A stretch of 64,000 nt of DNA, from the NCBI RefSeq assembly GCF_013364355.1, contig NZ_CP054931.1, positions 2,790,001 through 2,854,000 of the forward strand. The letters are read 5' to 3'. The notes under the pieces were generated by a model that did no database searches, was not told the DNA's origin, and saw only the letters and a program-made list of their open reading frames with translations. Both the position numbers and the translations under genes were made by a program. The DNA comes from Stenotrophomonas sp. NA06056. Lineage in GTDB: Bacteria; Pseudomonadota; Gammaproteobacteria; Xanthomonadales; Xanthomonadaceae. Shown in pieces: positions 37,006-46,367 of the stretch; the stretch's first letter is position 1; each line of letters starts with the position of its first letter.

Positions 37006-37629
37006 ATGCACATCTATGCATTCGGATCCGTTTGCCGAGGGGAGATTGACGATGACTCGGATATCGACATGCTCGCGGTAATCGGCGAAAACGATAGAAA
37101 CGTGAGCGAGATGAACTTTTCCATCTACTCACAAGATAAGCTAAAAGCAATCTGGCGAGAAGGAAACCCTTTCGCTTGGCACCTGCATCTGGAGTCCGCA
37201 ATGGTATTCACCAGCGACGGAACGGATATCATTGACAGTCTTGGAGAGCCAAGCAAGTACTCCCGCGCGAGAGCCGATTGTTTGAACTTTATAGATCTCT
37301 TTGACAGTGCAACCACATCCATAAGAATGGGCACAAACAGCATTCACTTCGAGCTATCAACGATATTTATCGCAGCTCGCAACTTTGCAATTTGCTATTC
37401 CTTCGATAAGAAAAGCCGGCCAGTCTTCTCGCGCCAAGCCCCACTGCTACTCGGAGAGCACAGCCTGAGGCTCCCCCCCACTTCTTACAGCACTCTCGAA
37501 AGAGCAAGAATCCTAGCTAGCCGCGGCATTGGGGATCAGATAGAAAAACAGCAACTGAATTCTACAATCGAAGATCTTCCAAAGATTAGACAATGGATGG
37601 CGAGACTGATGGAAGGATTAACGTTGTGA
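37006..37629 (+). CDS. nucleotidyltransferase-domain protein (DNA polymerase beta superfamily)
   Basis: 207 aa. The N-terminus holds the nucleotidyltransferase signature GSVCRGEIDDDSDIDMLAVI (G-S, then D-x-D), with a possible third acidic position in the following strands (LHLESAMVFTSDG). The C-terminal two thirds are helical (TTSIRMGTNSIHFELSTIFI, ARNFAICYSF), like the helical partner part of MNT/HEPN and kanamycin-nucleotidyltransferase-type proteins. AGGCGG lies 5 nt before ATG 37006. Its stop overlaps the next gene by 4 bp. It probably transfers AMP or another nucleotide to a protein, RNA or small molecule; target unknown. Confidence 0.75.
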   Translation: MHIYAFGSVCRGEIDDDSDIDMLAVIGENDRNVSEMNFSIYSQDKLKAIWREGNPFAWHLHLESAMVFTSDGTDIIDSLGEPSKYSRARADCLNFIDLFDSATTSIRMGTNSIHFELSTIFIAARNFAICYSFDKKSRPVFSRQAPLLLGEHSLRLPPTSYSTLERARILASRGIGDQIEKQQLNSTIEDLPKIRQWMARLMEGLTL

Positions 37630-37952
37630 GCGGATTCAACGATCGAATTAGCGCACAGCGCTCAATACTAAGCCAAATAAATAGGGTCGAATGGCCATCA
37701 GAGCCACTCCATAGCCTGTCACAGCACGCAATTGATCGGTGGATCGCCACCAATAGAATTGAACAGGAAGACCCAATAGTCCTCCTCGTGTCCTCGGCAG
37801 CAAAACAGCTGCAATTTCTAGCTAACAAGAGCCAAGACCAAATTACCGAGAGCTACTTGGCGCGGATCACTGAGATACAAGGAATCGTTGCAGATCTAGC
37901 TTGGAGAATAGAGTTGGAGCTCGGGCAAAGAGCTTCACCTGTCCGCTCTTAA
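37626..37952 (+). CDS. small orphan protein, coupled to the nucleotidyltransferase
   Basis: 108 aa, predicted mainly helical (SGFNDRISAQRSILSQINR, LQFLANKSQDQITESYLARI, VADLAWRIELELGQ). No motif recognised. GTG 37626 is preferred over the in-frame ATG at 37593 because GGAAGGA lies 7 nt upstream and the GTGA overlap with the preceding stop is a standard coupled start. A small coupled helical protein next to a nucleotidyltransferase suggests a partner or antidote, but this is only inference. Base composition is AT-richer than the flanking genome, like its two neighbours. Confidence 0.62.
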   Translation: MSGFNDRISAQRSILSQINRVEWPSEPLHSLSQHAIDRWIATNRIEQEDPIVLLVSSAAKQLQFLANKSQDQITESYLARITEIQGIVADLAWRIELELGQRASPVRS

Positions 37953-37956
37953 GAAA

Positions 37957-37980
37957 AAACCCCGCCTTCCGGCGGGGTTT
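37957..37980. terminator. bidirectional terminator between islet and emrB
   Basis: Perfect 10-bp stem AAACCCCGCC/GGCGGGGTTT, loop TTCC, with T-runs in both directions. It ends both the three-gene islet and the emrB operon. Confidence 0.9.
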
Positions 37981-38003
37981 TGTTCTTCATCAACACGGAT
38001 CGA

Positions 38004-39590
38004 TCAATGCCCGCCGGCAGACGCCGCACCCGCACCTGCGCCGAATGGCGGCTTGGCCAGCCACAGGAAGGTGATGATTGCCAGGAAGATCCAGCCCAAC
38101 AGGAAGAAGATGTCGTTGAAGCCCATCTGCGAAGCCTGGTGGTTGATCATGTTGTTCAGCACCGCAGCACCGTGCTGCAGGTCGCCCTGCCCCATCGCTG
38201 CTACCTGGTCCTGCATGCCCGGCTGATACACCGAGATGTGTTCGGTCAGATCCGCGTGATGCACCTGCGTGCGACGCGCCCACAGCCAGGTGGTCAGCGA
38301 CGCGGCAAAGCTGCCGCCCAGCGTACGCAGGAACGTGGCCAGGCCGGAGCCGGCCGCGATCTCACGGCCATCCAGGTCCGACAGCAGGATCTGCAGCACC
38401 GGCATGAAGAACAACGCCACGCCGATGCCCATGATCAGCTGCACACCGGCCACGTGCTGGAAGTCCACCTGCAGGTTGAAACCCGAACGCAGGAAGCTGG
38501 TCATCGACAGCACCACGAACGCGATCGTGGCCAGCATGCGCATGTCGAAGCGCGATGCATACTTGCCCACGAACGGCGTCATGATCACCGGCAGGATGCC
38601 GATCGGCGCCGTCGCCAGGCCTGCCCAGATCGCGGTGTAACCCATGTCGCGCTGCAGCCATTGCGGAATCAGCAGGGCCACGCTGAAGAACGCCGCGTAG
38701 GCCACCACCATCGCCAGCGTACCCGCGCGGAAGTTGCGGTGCCGGAACAGCTTCAGGTCAACGATCGGATCCTTGTCGGTCAGTTCCCAGATCAGGAACA
38801 CGGTCAGCGCCACCACGGCCACGCAGGCCAGCACCACGATCTTCATCGACGAGAACCAGTCCTCGTCGTTGCCCAGGTCGAGCACCAGCTGCAAGGCGCC
38901 CACGCCGATCACCAGGGTGACCAGGCCGACGTAGTCCATCTTCGGCTTCTCGACGTGCTCCGGGCGGCCCTTCAACTGGTTACCCACCACCAGCGCGGCG
39001 AAGATGCCCAGCGGTACATTGATCAGGAAGATCCATTCCCAACTGTAGTTGTCGGTGATCCAGCCACCGAGGATCGGCCCACAGATCGGCGCCACCACGG
39101 TGATCATCGCCAGCAGCGCCAGCGCCTGTCCTCGCTTCTCCCGGGGATAGATCGAGACCAGCAGCGACTGCGTGATCGGGTACATCGGCCCGGCGACGAA
39201 GCCCTGCAGCGCGCGCGACAGCACCAGCATGCCCATGCTCTGGGCCAGGCCGCACAGCAGCGAGGTGATCACGAAGGCCAGCGTGGCCCACACGAACAGC
39301 TTGCGCTCGCCGAAGCGACGGCTGAGCCAGCCGGTCAGCGGCAGCGCGATCGCGGTACTGACCGCGAACGAAGTGATGACCCACGTCGCCTGCTGCGAAC
39401 TGGCACCAAGATTACCGGCAATGGTCGGCAGCGAGACATTGGCGATGGTGGTGTCGAGCACCTGCATGAACGAGGCCATCGCCAGGCCCACGGTGCACAG
39501 GGCCACACTGGGTGGCAGGAAGCCGGCGGCCGCACCCGGCGCCGCCGGTGCGCCCGGAGAGCCGGGCGCAGCTGGAGCTTGTGCGGACAT
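38004..39590 (-). CDS. emrB: EmrB, DHA2-family MFS multidrug transporter
   Basis: 528 aa, 14 transmembrane segments. Motifs: LDTTIANVSLPTIAGNLGAS (motif D1 of DHA2), GWLSRRFGERKLF (motif A), LQGFVAGPMYP (motif B), APICGPILGGWITDNYSWEW (motif C). The N-terminus is Ala/Pro/Gly-rich (APGSPGAPAAPG). It exports hydrophobic drugs and uncouplers with EmrA and EmrC through both membranes. In S. maltophilia EmrCAB acts on hydrophobic compounds under EmrR control (established). Last gene of emrR-emrC-emrA-emrB, 8 nt after emrA. Confidence 0.94.
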   Translation of the reverse strand: MSAQAPAAPGSPGAPAAPGAAAGFLPPSVALCTVGLAMASFMQVLDTTIANVSLPTIAGNLGASSQQATWVITSFAVSTAIALPLTGWLSRRFGERKLFVWATLAFVITSLLCGLAQSMGMLVLSRALQGFVAGPMYPITQSLLVSIYPREKRGQALALLAMITVVAPICGPILGGWITDNYSWEWIFLINVPLGIFAALVVGNQLKGRPEHVEKPKMDYVGLVTLVIGVGALQLVLDLGNDEDWFSSMKIVVLACVAVVALTVFLIWELTDKDPIVDLKLFRHRNFRAGTLAMVVAYAAFFSVALLIPQWLQRDMGYTAIWAGLATAPIGILPVIMTPFVGKYASRFDMRMLATIAFVVLSMTSFLRSGFNLQVDFQHVAGVQLIMGIGVALFFMPVLQILLSDLDGREIAAGSGLATFLRTLGGSFAASLTTWLWARRTQVHHADLTEHISVYQPGMQDQVAAMGQGDLQHGAAVLNNMINHQASQMGFNDIFFLLGWIFLAIITFLWLAKPPFGAGAGAASAGGH

Positions 39591-39598
39591 GGCCGACC

Positions 39599-40777
39599 TC
39601 AGCTCGCCTTGGCCTGCTGCGGCAGGTTGCCCTGGATGATCGTGTGGATCACCTCATCGGCATCGTGCAGCTGCTTGGCGTACACGTCGGTGTCGAACAC
39701 CGCGCCCTTGGCGGCCGCGCTCGGCAGCACTTCGCCCTTCTGGTCGCGCAGGCTCACTTCGGCCTTCATCGACAGACCGATGCGCAGCGGATGTTCGGCC
39801 AGCTGCTTGGCATCGATGGCGATGCGCACGGGCACGCGCTGCACGATCTTGATCCAGTTGCCGCTGGCGTTCTGTGCCGGCAGCAGCGAGAACGCCGAAC
39901 CGGTGCCCAGGCCCAGGCTGTCGATGCGGCCCTTGTACTTCACGTCGCCGGCATACAGGTCCGACTTCAGCTCCACTTCCTGGCCCAGGCGCATGTGGCG
40001 CAGCTGGGTTTCCTTGAAGTTGGCCTCGACCCACATCTGCTCGGTCGGCACCACCGCCATCAGGGCGTTGCCCGGCTGCACGCGCTGGCCGACCTGCACA
40101 GAACGACGGGCGACATAGCCGGTGACCGGCGCGACGATGCCCGAACGGGCATTGTTGAGGAAGGCCTGGCGCAGCTGCGCGGCGGCGGCCAGCACGTCCG
40201 GCTGGGTGGCGATGACCGTGTCATCGACCAGCGCGCGGTTGCGCTCGACGGTCTCGCGCGAACCGGCCACGGCCGCTTCGGCAGAGGCCAGCTCATCACG
40301 TGCATGGGCCAGTTCTTCGTTGGAGATGGCGCCGGTGGCGGCCAGGTCCTTGCGGCGGGCGAAGTCGTCGCGCACGCGCTTCAGGCTCACCTGGCGCGCG
40401 TTCAGATCGGCCTGCGCACCTTCGACGCTGCGGTACAGGCCGCGGGTCTGGCGCACGGTCTTGGCCAGGTTGGCTTCGGCCTGCTGCAGGGCCACCGAGG
40501 TATCGGCCGGATCCAACTGCACCAGCAGCTGGCCGCGCTCCACGCGCATGCCGTCATCGGCATTGATGGCGACCACGGTACCGGCCACCAGCGGAGTGAT
40601 CTGCACCTGGTTGCCCTGCACGTAGGCGTCGTCGGTTTCTTCAAACCAACGACCGAACATGAAGTACCACAGCGCCAGTGCGGCCAGCAGCAGCACGACG
40701 ATCACGAACAGGCCGCGCAGCAGCGTGCCGCGACGGTTGGGGGCGGCAGGGGCCGCAGTGTCTTGGGTCTGGCTCAT
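39599..40777 (-). CDS. emrA: EmrA, periplasmic adaptor of the Emr pump
   Basis: 392 aa HlyD/EmrA membrane-fusion protein. Membrane anchor near residues 18-40 (LLRGLFVIVVLLLAALALWY), the EmrA-type motif FEETDDAYVQGNQVQITPLV followed by AGTVVAINADDGM, a long Arg/Gln-rich helical hairpin, and the half-lipoyl VTGYVARRSVQVGQRVQPGN. It bridges EmrB to the outer-membrane EmrC. Gaps to its neighbours are 8 and 11 nt, consistent with one transcript. Confidence 0.94.
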   Translation of the reverse strand: MSQTQDTAAPAAPNRRGTLLRGLFVIVVLLLAALALWYFMFGRWFEETDDAYVQGNQVQITPLVAGTVVAINADDGMRVERGQLLVQLDPADTSVALQQAEANLAKTVRQTRGLYRSVEGAQADLNARQVSLKRVRDDFARRKDLAATGAISNEELAHARDELASAEAAVAGSRETVERNRALVDDTVIATQPDVLAAAAQLRQAFLNNARSGIVAPVTGYVARRSVQVGQRVQPGNALMAVVPTEQMWVEANFKETQLRHMRLGQEVELKSDLYAGDVKYKGRIDSLGLGTGSAFSLLPAQNASGNWIKIVQRVPVRIAIDAKQLAEHPLRIGLSMKAEVSLRDQKGEVLPSAAAKGAVFDTDVYAKQLHDADEVIHTIIQGNLPQQAKAS

Positions 40778-40788
40778 GGCAGGCGTCT

Positions 40789-42282
40789 TCAGGAATGCGA
40801 GGAATCGGAATGGGAAGCAAGCGGTGCGGCACCAGCGTCGCTGGGCTGGAAACCACCGCCCAGCGCCTTGCTCAGGCGTACCGAGGTCTGCAGCTGCTGC
40901 GACTGCAGGCCGGCCAGCTGCTGCTGCGATTGCAGCAGCGTGGACTGCGCGGTCAGCACGTCCAGGTAGCTGCCGATGCCGGCGCGGTAGCGCTGCTGGG
41001 CCAGGTCAAACGCAGCATGTGCGGTATCCACCGCCTGCTGCTGCGACTGCGCCTGCTGCGCCAGCGAGCGCACGGCGTTGACCTGGTCGGCCACATCGCG
41101 CAGTGCATCGAGCACCGCCTGGTTGTAGTTCGCTACGGCCAGGTCGTACTGCGCATCGGTGTTGGCCAGGTTGGCGCGCAGCTTGCCGCCTTCGAAGATC
41201 GGCAGGCTCAGCGCCGGGCCGATGTAAGCGAAGCTGGAGCTGCTCTGCAGCAGGTCGCCAACATTCGGTGCGACCACGCCGGCCAGCGCGGTCAGGTTGA
41301 GGCTGGGGTAGAACTTGGTTTTGGCGACCTTGATCTGCTTGTCGGCCGCCTCCACCCGCCAGCGCGCGGCGACGATGTCCGGGCGACGGCCGAGCAGTTC
41401 GCTGGGCACCACGCCCGGCAACTGCAGGGCCAGCGGGTTCATCGCCCGTGGGCGTTCGATCGACAGGCCCCGGTCCGGGCCCTTGCCGACCAGCGCGGCC
41501 AGCGCAGTGCGGCCCGCATCGATACGCTGCTGCGCCGCCAGCAACTGCTGCTGTGCGGCCGGAACGCGGGCTTCGGCCTGGCGTACCTGCAGATCACTGT
41601 CGATGCCGGCGCGGCGGCGCTGGCGGGTCAGCTCCAGCGACTTCTGCGAGCGTGCCAGCTCTTCTTCGGCCACGTCGTTGAGCTGCCACGCATAGGCCAG
41701 GTCGGTATAGGCCTGGGCGATGCCGGTGGACAGGTTCAGGCGAGCGGCCTGGGCCTCGACGGTCGCGGCATGGGCGCCATCCACGGCGGCCTCCCAGGCG
41801 GCGCGCTTGCCACCCCACAGGTCGATGCCGTAGCTGAAATCGAAGGCGACCTGGCTGCTGCCGGCATAGTGACCGCCGATTTCATCACCGGCCATCGATT
41901 CGGGCAGGCGCAAGCCCGTGTAGCCACCGGACACGGACAGGCTGGGCAGGCGATCGGCGCGTGCAGTGCCGACCTGCGACTGTGCCTGGCGCAGGCGCGC
42001 GTCGGCGGCGTCCAGGCTCGGATGGCCGGCCAGGCCTTCGGCGATCAGCGCATCCAGCTGCGTATCGCCCAGTGCCTTCCACCAGTCCTGGGCAGGAAAA
42101 CCGGCGGCGCTCAGGTCGCTGTCGGCCAGGGTGCGTTCGCTGTGCAGGCTGTCCACGTCGAGCACGTGGCCCTGCGGGGTGAGGCCACGGCTGCTGGCGC
42201 AGGCGGCCAGGGCCAGGGCCAGCGCTGAAACCAGCAGCGCGCGCCCGGACCGGCGGAGAGTGGGATGCGTGATCGGGTTCAT
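40789..42282 (-). CDS. emrC: EmrC, outer-membrane channel lipoprotein (NodT family)
   Basis: 497 aa. Lipobox ALALAACASS marks a lipid-anchored protein. OEP repeats show DWWKALGDTQLDALIAEGLA at the start, FSYGIDLWGGKRAAWEAAVD in the middle, GRRPDIVAARWRVEAADKQI and YRAGIGSYLDVLTAQSTLLQ in the second half. The C-terminus ends in a Ser/His-rich tail (SHSDSSHS). It is the channel for EmrAB, encoded first in the structural operon. Its ATG (42280-42282) overlaps the emrR stop by 4 bp. Confidence 0.92.
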   Translation of the reverse strand: MNPITHPTLRRSGRALLVSALALALAACASSRGLTPQGHVLDVDSLHSERTLADSDLSAAGFPAQDWWKALGDTQLDALIAEGLAGHPSLDAADARLRQAQSQVGTARADRLPSLSVSGGYTGLRLPESMAGDEIGGHYAGSSQVAFDFSYGIDLWGGKRAAWEAAVDGAHAATVEAQAARLNLSTGIAQAYTDLAYAWQLNDVAEEELARSQKSLELTRQRRRAGIDSDLQVRQAEARVPAAQQQLLAAQQRIDAGRTALAALVGKGPDRGLSIERPRAMNPLALQLPGVVPSELLGRRPDIVAARWRVEAADKQIKVAKTKFYPSLNLTALAGVVAPNVGDLLQSSSSFAYIGPALSLPIFEGGKLRANLANTDAQYDLAVANYNQAVLDALRDVADQVNAVRSLAQQAQSQQQAVDTAHAAFDLAQQRYRAGIGSYLDVLTAQSTLLQSQQQLAGLQSQQLQTSVRLSKALGGGFQPSDAGAAPLASHSDSSHS

Positions 42283-42722
42283 GGGGTCGTCAGGGAATCG
42301 CGGATTCGGGTCAGGAGGGACAGCAGCTGGGTGCGTTCGTCGGCGGACAGATCGCGCAGGGCGTAATCCATCACCGCGTCGCCACGCAGCTTCAACCGCG
42401 CCCACAGCGCGCGGCCTTCATCGGTCAATACGATCTGCAGCGCACGCCGGTCCTGGGCATGCGGCTCGCGGCGCACGCAACCGAGCGCTTCCAGCTTGTC
42501 CAGCAGGCGGGTGACCGCGCTGGGCACCTGGTCGATGGCCTGGGCCAGCTCGTTGGCCGTGCACGGCGCCATGTTCGAGAGCACCTTCAGCCCGATGTAG
42601 TGGGTGAAGCCGATGCCGAGGTCCTCTTCGGCCATGGACGCATCGAGCTGGCGGACCAGGCCGTCGCGCACCTGGCGCAGCAGCAGGCCGAAGCTGGGGG
42701 GAGTGGTTGCAGGACAGATCAT
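42279..42722 (-). CDS. emrR: EmrR, MarR-family repressor of the emr operon
   Basis: 147 aa. MarR winged helix with LSNMAPCTANELAQAIDQVP-SAVTRLLDKLEALG recognition region and the wing motif CVRREPHAQDRRALQIVLTD. The start ATG at 42720-42722 begins MICPATTPPSFGLLLRQVRD. It heads the operon and overlaps emrC by 4 bp. A palindrome 25 bp upstream (42747-42768) is a likely own operator, giving autorepression relieved by hydrophobic ligands. Confidence 0.9.
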   Translation of the reverse strand: MICPATTPPSFGLLLRQVRDGLVRQLDASMAEEDLGIGFTHYIGLKVLSNMAPCTANELAQAIDQVPSAVTRLLDKLEALGCVRREPHAQDRRALQIVLTDEGRALWARLKLRGDAVMDYALRDLSADERTQLLSLLTRIRDSLTTP

Positions 42723-42746
42723 GGGGGAGCATTCTCTTCCAAAAAA

Positions 42747-42768
42747 AATATTTCTCAATGGAAATATT
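42747..42768. promoter_or_regulatory. candidate EmrR operator
   Basis: Perfect inverted repeat AATATTTC-N6-GAAATATT in an otherwise GC-rich region, just upstream of emrR and 100 bp from the divergent araC-type gene. Size and symmetry suit a MarR dimer. Confidence 0.6.
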
Positions 42769-42867
42769 CGATCTGGCATCAAATGCTGTGTTGCAGCAGT
42801 GGGCTGGATCAGGTGAAGGCGCCACCTTAATGGCGCTCCCGACTGGCCCGGTAGTACAATCCAGCCA

Positions 42868-43776
42868 ATGAATGTCACATTCAAGCCACCCCCAGCCCAC
42901 GTGAAGGCGGGCGAACCCGGACCCGCCACCCTGCTGCGTGAAGAGGCGCTGGACTGGTTCGAACGCAATGATGGGCCGCCGGTCATCGCCTTCCGCTTCG
43001 ACAGCCCGCAGGGGCTGGCCCGCGAAGTGGACTGGCATCACCACGTCCGCGCGCAGCTGATCTGCGTTGAACGCGGCCTGCTGACCACCCGCACCTCGCA
43101 TGGCACCTGGTCGCTGGCGCCCGGCTCGGCGGGATGGATGCCACCGGCCGAGCCGCATACGGTCCACATCGATGGACCGCTGCGTGGCTGGGGCATGGTG
43201 CTGGCCGCCCCCCTGTGCGCCGAGCTGCCCGCCGACCCCTGCGTGCTGGGCATTTCGCGGTTGGCGCAGGCCGTGGCCGAACGCATCTGCGACTGGCCGC
43301 AGGACTACGAGAGCACCCCCGAACGGCAGCACATCATCAACGTGCTGCTGGACGAGATCCGCACCGCGCCGCGCCAGCGCATGCACCTGCCGATGCCGCG
43401 CGACCGACGCCTGTTGAAGATCGCCTCACAGCTGCTGGCCGACCCGGCCGACGAGCGCGGCCTGGCGCAGTGGGCGCATTGGGCCGGTTTGTCGCCGCGC
43501 AGCCTCACCCGTCATTTCCGCGACGAGACCACACTGAGCTTCGCCCAATGGCGCCAGCAGGCGCGGCTGGCCGAGGCGCTGCGGCAGCTCAGCGAGGGCC
43601 GCAGCGTGGCCGACATCGCCCACGCACTGGGCTTCAGCAGCGCCAGCGCCTTCGTCACCGTGTTCCGACGACACTTCGGATTGCCGCCCGGACGCTACCT
43701 GGCACGGGCCGGCCACGGCCTGGAACCGGGCCTGGACCCTGCACGCGGCTTGGCATCCCCCGCCGCATCCGGATAA
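42868..43776 (+). CDS. AraC-family regulator with cupin N-terminus
   Basis: 302 aa. The N-terminal cupin-like sensor includes WHHHVRAQLICVERGLLTTR and GWMPPAEPHTVHIDGPLRGW. The C-terminal two-helix-turn-helix AraC domain reads RGLAQWAHWAGLSPRSLTRH then FRDETTLSF and LSEGRSVADIAHALGFSSAS then AFVTVFRRHFGLPPGRY. It is divergent from emrR. Such RHH-cupin AraC proteins often control adjacent efflux genes, so influence on emr is possible; inference from location. Confidence 0.88.
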   Translation: MNVTFKPPPAHVKAGEPGPATLLREEALDWFERNDGPPVIAFRFDSPQGLAREVDWHHHVRAQLICVERGLLTTRTSHGTWSLAPGSAGWMPPAEPHTVHIDGPLRGWGMVLAAPLCAELPADPCVLGISRLAQAVAERICDWPQDYESTPERQHIINVLLDEIRTAPRQRMHLPMPRDRRLLKIASQLLADPADERGLAQWAHWAGLSPRSLTRHFRDETTLSFAQWRQQARLAEALRQLSEGRSVADIAHALGFSSASAFVTVFRRHFGLPPGRYLARAGHGLEPGLDPARGLASPAASG

Positions 43777-43835
43777 TCACTGGATTGAGAGCGGCGACCG
43801 CCGTCACCGCCTCCCGACATAGGTAACAACGCCGC

Positions 43836-46079
43836 ATGACCGATCTTGCCCGCCCCGTGTTCCACGGTTTCGAACAACTGCCGCTGCGCGAGTACGCCGA
43901 ACGCGCCTACCTCGACTACTCGATGTACGTAGTGCTGGATCGCGCCCTGCCGTTCATCGGCGACGGCCTGAAGCCGGTGCAGCGTCGCATCATCTATTCG
44001 ATGAGCGAGCTGGGCCTGAATGCCGCGTCCAAGCCGAAGAAGTCCGCGCGCACCGTCGGTGACGTCATCGGTAAATACCACCCGCATGGCGACAGCGCGT
44101 GCTACGAAGCGCTGGTGCTGATGGCGCAGCCGTTCTCGTACCGCTATCCGCTGATCGAAGGCCAGGGCAACTTCGGTTCCAGCGACGACCCGAAGTCGTT
44201 CGCGGCGATGCGTTATACCGAATCCAAGCTGACCCCGATCGCCGAAGTGCTGCTGGGCGAACTGGGCCAGGGCACCACCGACTGGGCACCGAACTTCGAC
44301 GGCACCCTGCAGGAACCGACCTGGATGCCGGCACGCCTGCCGCATCTGCTGCTGAACGGCACCACCGGCATCGCCGTGGGCATGGCCACCGATGTGCCGC
44401 CGCACAACCTCAACGAGATCGTCAGCGCGCTGCTGCATCTGTTGGACGACCCGGACGCCAGCGTGCGCGACCTGTGCGAGCACGTGAAGGGTCCCGACTA
44501 CCCGTCCAACGCCGAGATCATCACCCCGGCCAACGACCTGCGGAACATGTACGAGACCGGCAACGGCAGCGTGCGCGCGCGTGCAACCTTCACCAAGGAA
44601 GCGCACAACGTGGTGGTCACCGCGCTGCCGTTCCAGGTGTCACCGTCGAAGGTGATCGAGCAGATTGCCGCGCAGATGCGTGCCAAGAAGCTGCCGTGGC
44701 TGGAAGACGTGCGCGATGAATCCGACCACGCCAACCCGGTGCGCGTGGTACTGGTGCCGCGCTCGAACCGCGTCGATGCCGAACAGCTGATGGGCCACCT
44801 GTTCGCCACCACGGACATGGAGCGCAGCTACCGCGTCAACCTCAACGTGATCGGGCTGGACGGCCGTCCGCAGGTGAAGAACCTGAAGATGCTGCTCAGC
44901 GAATGGCTGGCGTTCCGCAGCAGCACCGTCACCCGACGCCTGCAGCACCGCCTGCAGAAGGTCGAGCGTCGCCTGCACCTGTTGGAAGGCCTGCTGGTGG
45001 CGTTCCTCAACCTGGACGAGGTGATCCACATCATCCGTACCGAGGACGAACCGAAGGCGGCGCTGATCGCGCGCTTCGGCCTGTCCGAAGACCAGGCCGA
45101 GTACATCCTCGAAACCAAGCTGAAGCAGCTGGCCCGCCTGGAAGAGATGAAGATCCGTGGCGAGCAGGACGAGCTGGCCAAGGAGCGGGAGAAGATCCTC
45201 GGCATCCTGGACAACAAGGCCAAGCTGAAGAAGCTGATCCGCGACGAGCTGCAGGCCGATGCCAAGAAGTTCGGTGACGCGCGCCGTTCGCCGCTGGTGC
45301 AGCGCCAGGCGGCGCAGGCCATCGACGAGACCGAGCTGGTACCGAGCGAACCGATGACGGTGGTGATGTCCGAGAAGGGCTGGATCCGCGCCGCCAAGGG
45401 CCACGACATCGATGCCTCGACCCTGTCCTACCGCGATGGCGATGCCCTGCAGGGCGCGGTGCGTGCGCGCAGCACCCAGCAGGTCGCGTTCCTCGACAGC
45501 GAAGGCCGCGCCTACTCTACGCCGGTGCATACCCTGCCCTCGGCGCGCGGCAACGGTGAACCGCTGACCGGCCGCTTCTCGCCGGCCGCCGGCACCAGCT
45601 TCGTGACCCTGGCCAGCGCCGAGCCGGATACCCGCTTCGTGCTGGCCTCGACCCACGGCTACGGTTTCGTCACCCGCTTCGAGAACCTGATCGGTCGCAA
45701 CAAGGCCGGCAAGGCGATGCTGAACCTGTCGGCGGGCTCGTCGGTGCTGACGCCGTCGGTGGTGGCCAACGTCGCCACCGACCGCATCGTCGCGGTGACC
45801 AGTTCGGGCAACCTGCTGGCGATCGCCGCCAACGACCTGCCGGAACTGGACAAGGGCAAGGGCAACAAGATCATCGAGATCCCCAAGGCCAAACTGGCCA
45901 CCGAGCGGGTCGTCGCGATCGTCGCCATCAGCCCCGGGCAGACCCTGCAGGTGCGCAGTGGCCAACGCACCATGGGCCTGAAGTTCAACGAGCTCGAAGC
46001 CTATCTGGGCGCCCGCGCCACCCGCGGCCACCTGCTGCCCCGCGGCTGGCAGAAAGTGGAAGGGCTGTCGGTCGAATGA
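43836..46079 (+). CDS. parC: DNA topoisomerase IV subunit A
   Basis: 747 aa. Conserved start ([20 protein letters not shown]), active-site Tyr127 in [13 protein letters not shown], and the C-terminal GyrA-type propeller of shorter ParC form ([20 protein letters not shown]). Topoisomerase IV decatenates daughter chromosomes with ParE. The quinolone-resistance region [11 protein letters not shown] keeps the wild-type Ser87 and Glu91 (E. coli Ser80/Glu84), so no classical parC resistance mutation is seen. Preceded by 59 bp; monocistronic, ending before SMAG repeats. Confidence 0.96.
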   Translation: MTDLARPVFHGFEQLPLREYAERAYLDYSMYVVLDRALPFIGDGLKPVQRRIIYSMSELGLNAASKPKKSARTVGDVIGKYHPHGDSACYEALVLMAQPFSYRYPLIEGQGNFGSSDDPKSFAAMRYTESKLTPIAEVLLGELGQGTTDWAPNFDGTLQEPTWMPARLPHLLLNGTTGIAVGMATDVPPHNLNEIVSALLHLLDDPDASVRDLCEHVKGPDYPSNAEIITPANDLRNMYETGNGSVRARATFTKEAHNVVVTALPFQVSPSKVIEQIAAQMRAKKLPWLEDVRDESDHANPVRVVLVPRSNRVDAEQLMGHLFATTDMERSYRVNLNVIGLDGRPQVKNLKMLLSEWLAFRSSTVTRRLQHRLQKVERRLHLLEGLLVAFLNLDEVIHIIRTEDEPKAALIARFGLSEDQAEYILETKLKQLARLEEMKIRGEQDELAKEREKILGILDNKAKLKKLIRDELQADAKKFGDARRSPLVQRQAAQAIDETELVPSEPMTVVMSEKGWIRAAKGHDIDASTLSYRDGDALQGAVRARSTQQVAFLDSEGRAYSTPVHTLPSARGNGEPLTGRFSPAAGTSFVTLASAEPDTRFVLASTHGYGFVTRFENLIGRNKAGKAMLNLSAGSSVLTPSVVANVATDRIVAVTSSGNLLAIAANDLPELDKGKGNKIIEIPKAKLATERVVAIVAISPGQTLQVRSGQRTMGLKFNELEAYLGARATRGHLLPRGWQKVEGLSVE

Positions 46080-46084
46080 GGGAG

Positions 46085-46152
46085 GTGTCAACCTTGGTTG
46101 ACACGCCTTGACCGGCAAACCGGGACACCGCCGGGCATGGCCCGGCGCTACC
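46085..46152. repeat. SMAG-type palindromes after parC
   Basis: GTGTCAACCTTGGTTGACAC (46085-46104) and a unit around GCCGGGCATGGCCCGGCG with CTAC at 46130-46152. Confidence 0.6.
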
Positions 46153-46176
46153 GGGAACGGGACGTCAGACACAAAA

Positions 46177-46198
46177 AAGCCGGGGCATTCCCCGGCTT
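46177..46198. terminator. bidirectional terminator between parC and the ferritin gene
   Basis: AAGCCGGGG-CATT-CCCCGGCTT stem. T-rich DNA follows on the plus strand, and six A precede it, giving a T-run on the minus strand. It serves parC and possibly the ferritin gene. Confidence 0.8.
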
Positions 46199-46292
46199 CT
46201 TTGTTTGTCGGCTGGCGGGCAGTGGAGCAGCGGGCTGGCGAAGGCTGGCTGGCGGTGCTCCGGTGCTGGCGGGCGACGGGACGTTGTGCTCC

Positions 46293-46351
46293 TGGTGGAG
46301 CCGACCAGCGATCGGTTCCACCAGAAGGCAGCCGAGCATGGCTCGGCTCTA
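46293..46351. repeat. two further SMAG-type palindromes
   Basis: GGTGGAGCCGACC...GGTTCCACC at 46293-46323 and GCCGAGCATGGCTCGGCT followed by CTAC at 46330-46351, next to the ferritin gene stop. Confidence 0.6.
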
Positions 46352-46367
46352 CAGAAAGCGGCGCCGG

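Noticed and set aside
37593..37952. Longer start (ATG) for the small orphan protein
   Set aside because: GTG 37626 has a better ribosome site and a 4-bp overlap; the longer form overlaps the nucleotidyltransferase by 37 nt.
43836..46079. gyrA instead of parC
   Set aside because: The length (747 aa), the start [15 protein letters not shown] and the short C-terminal propeller fit ParC; GyrA is longer.
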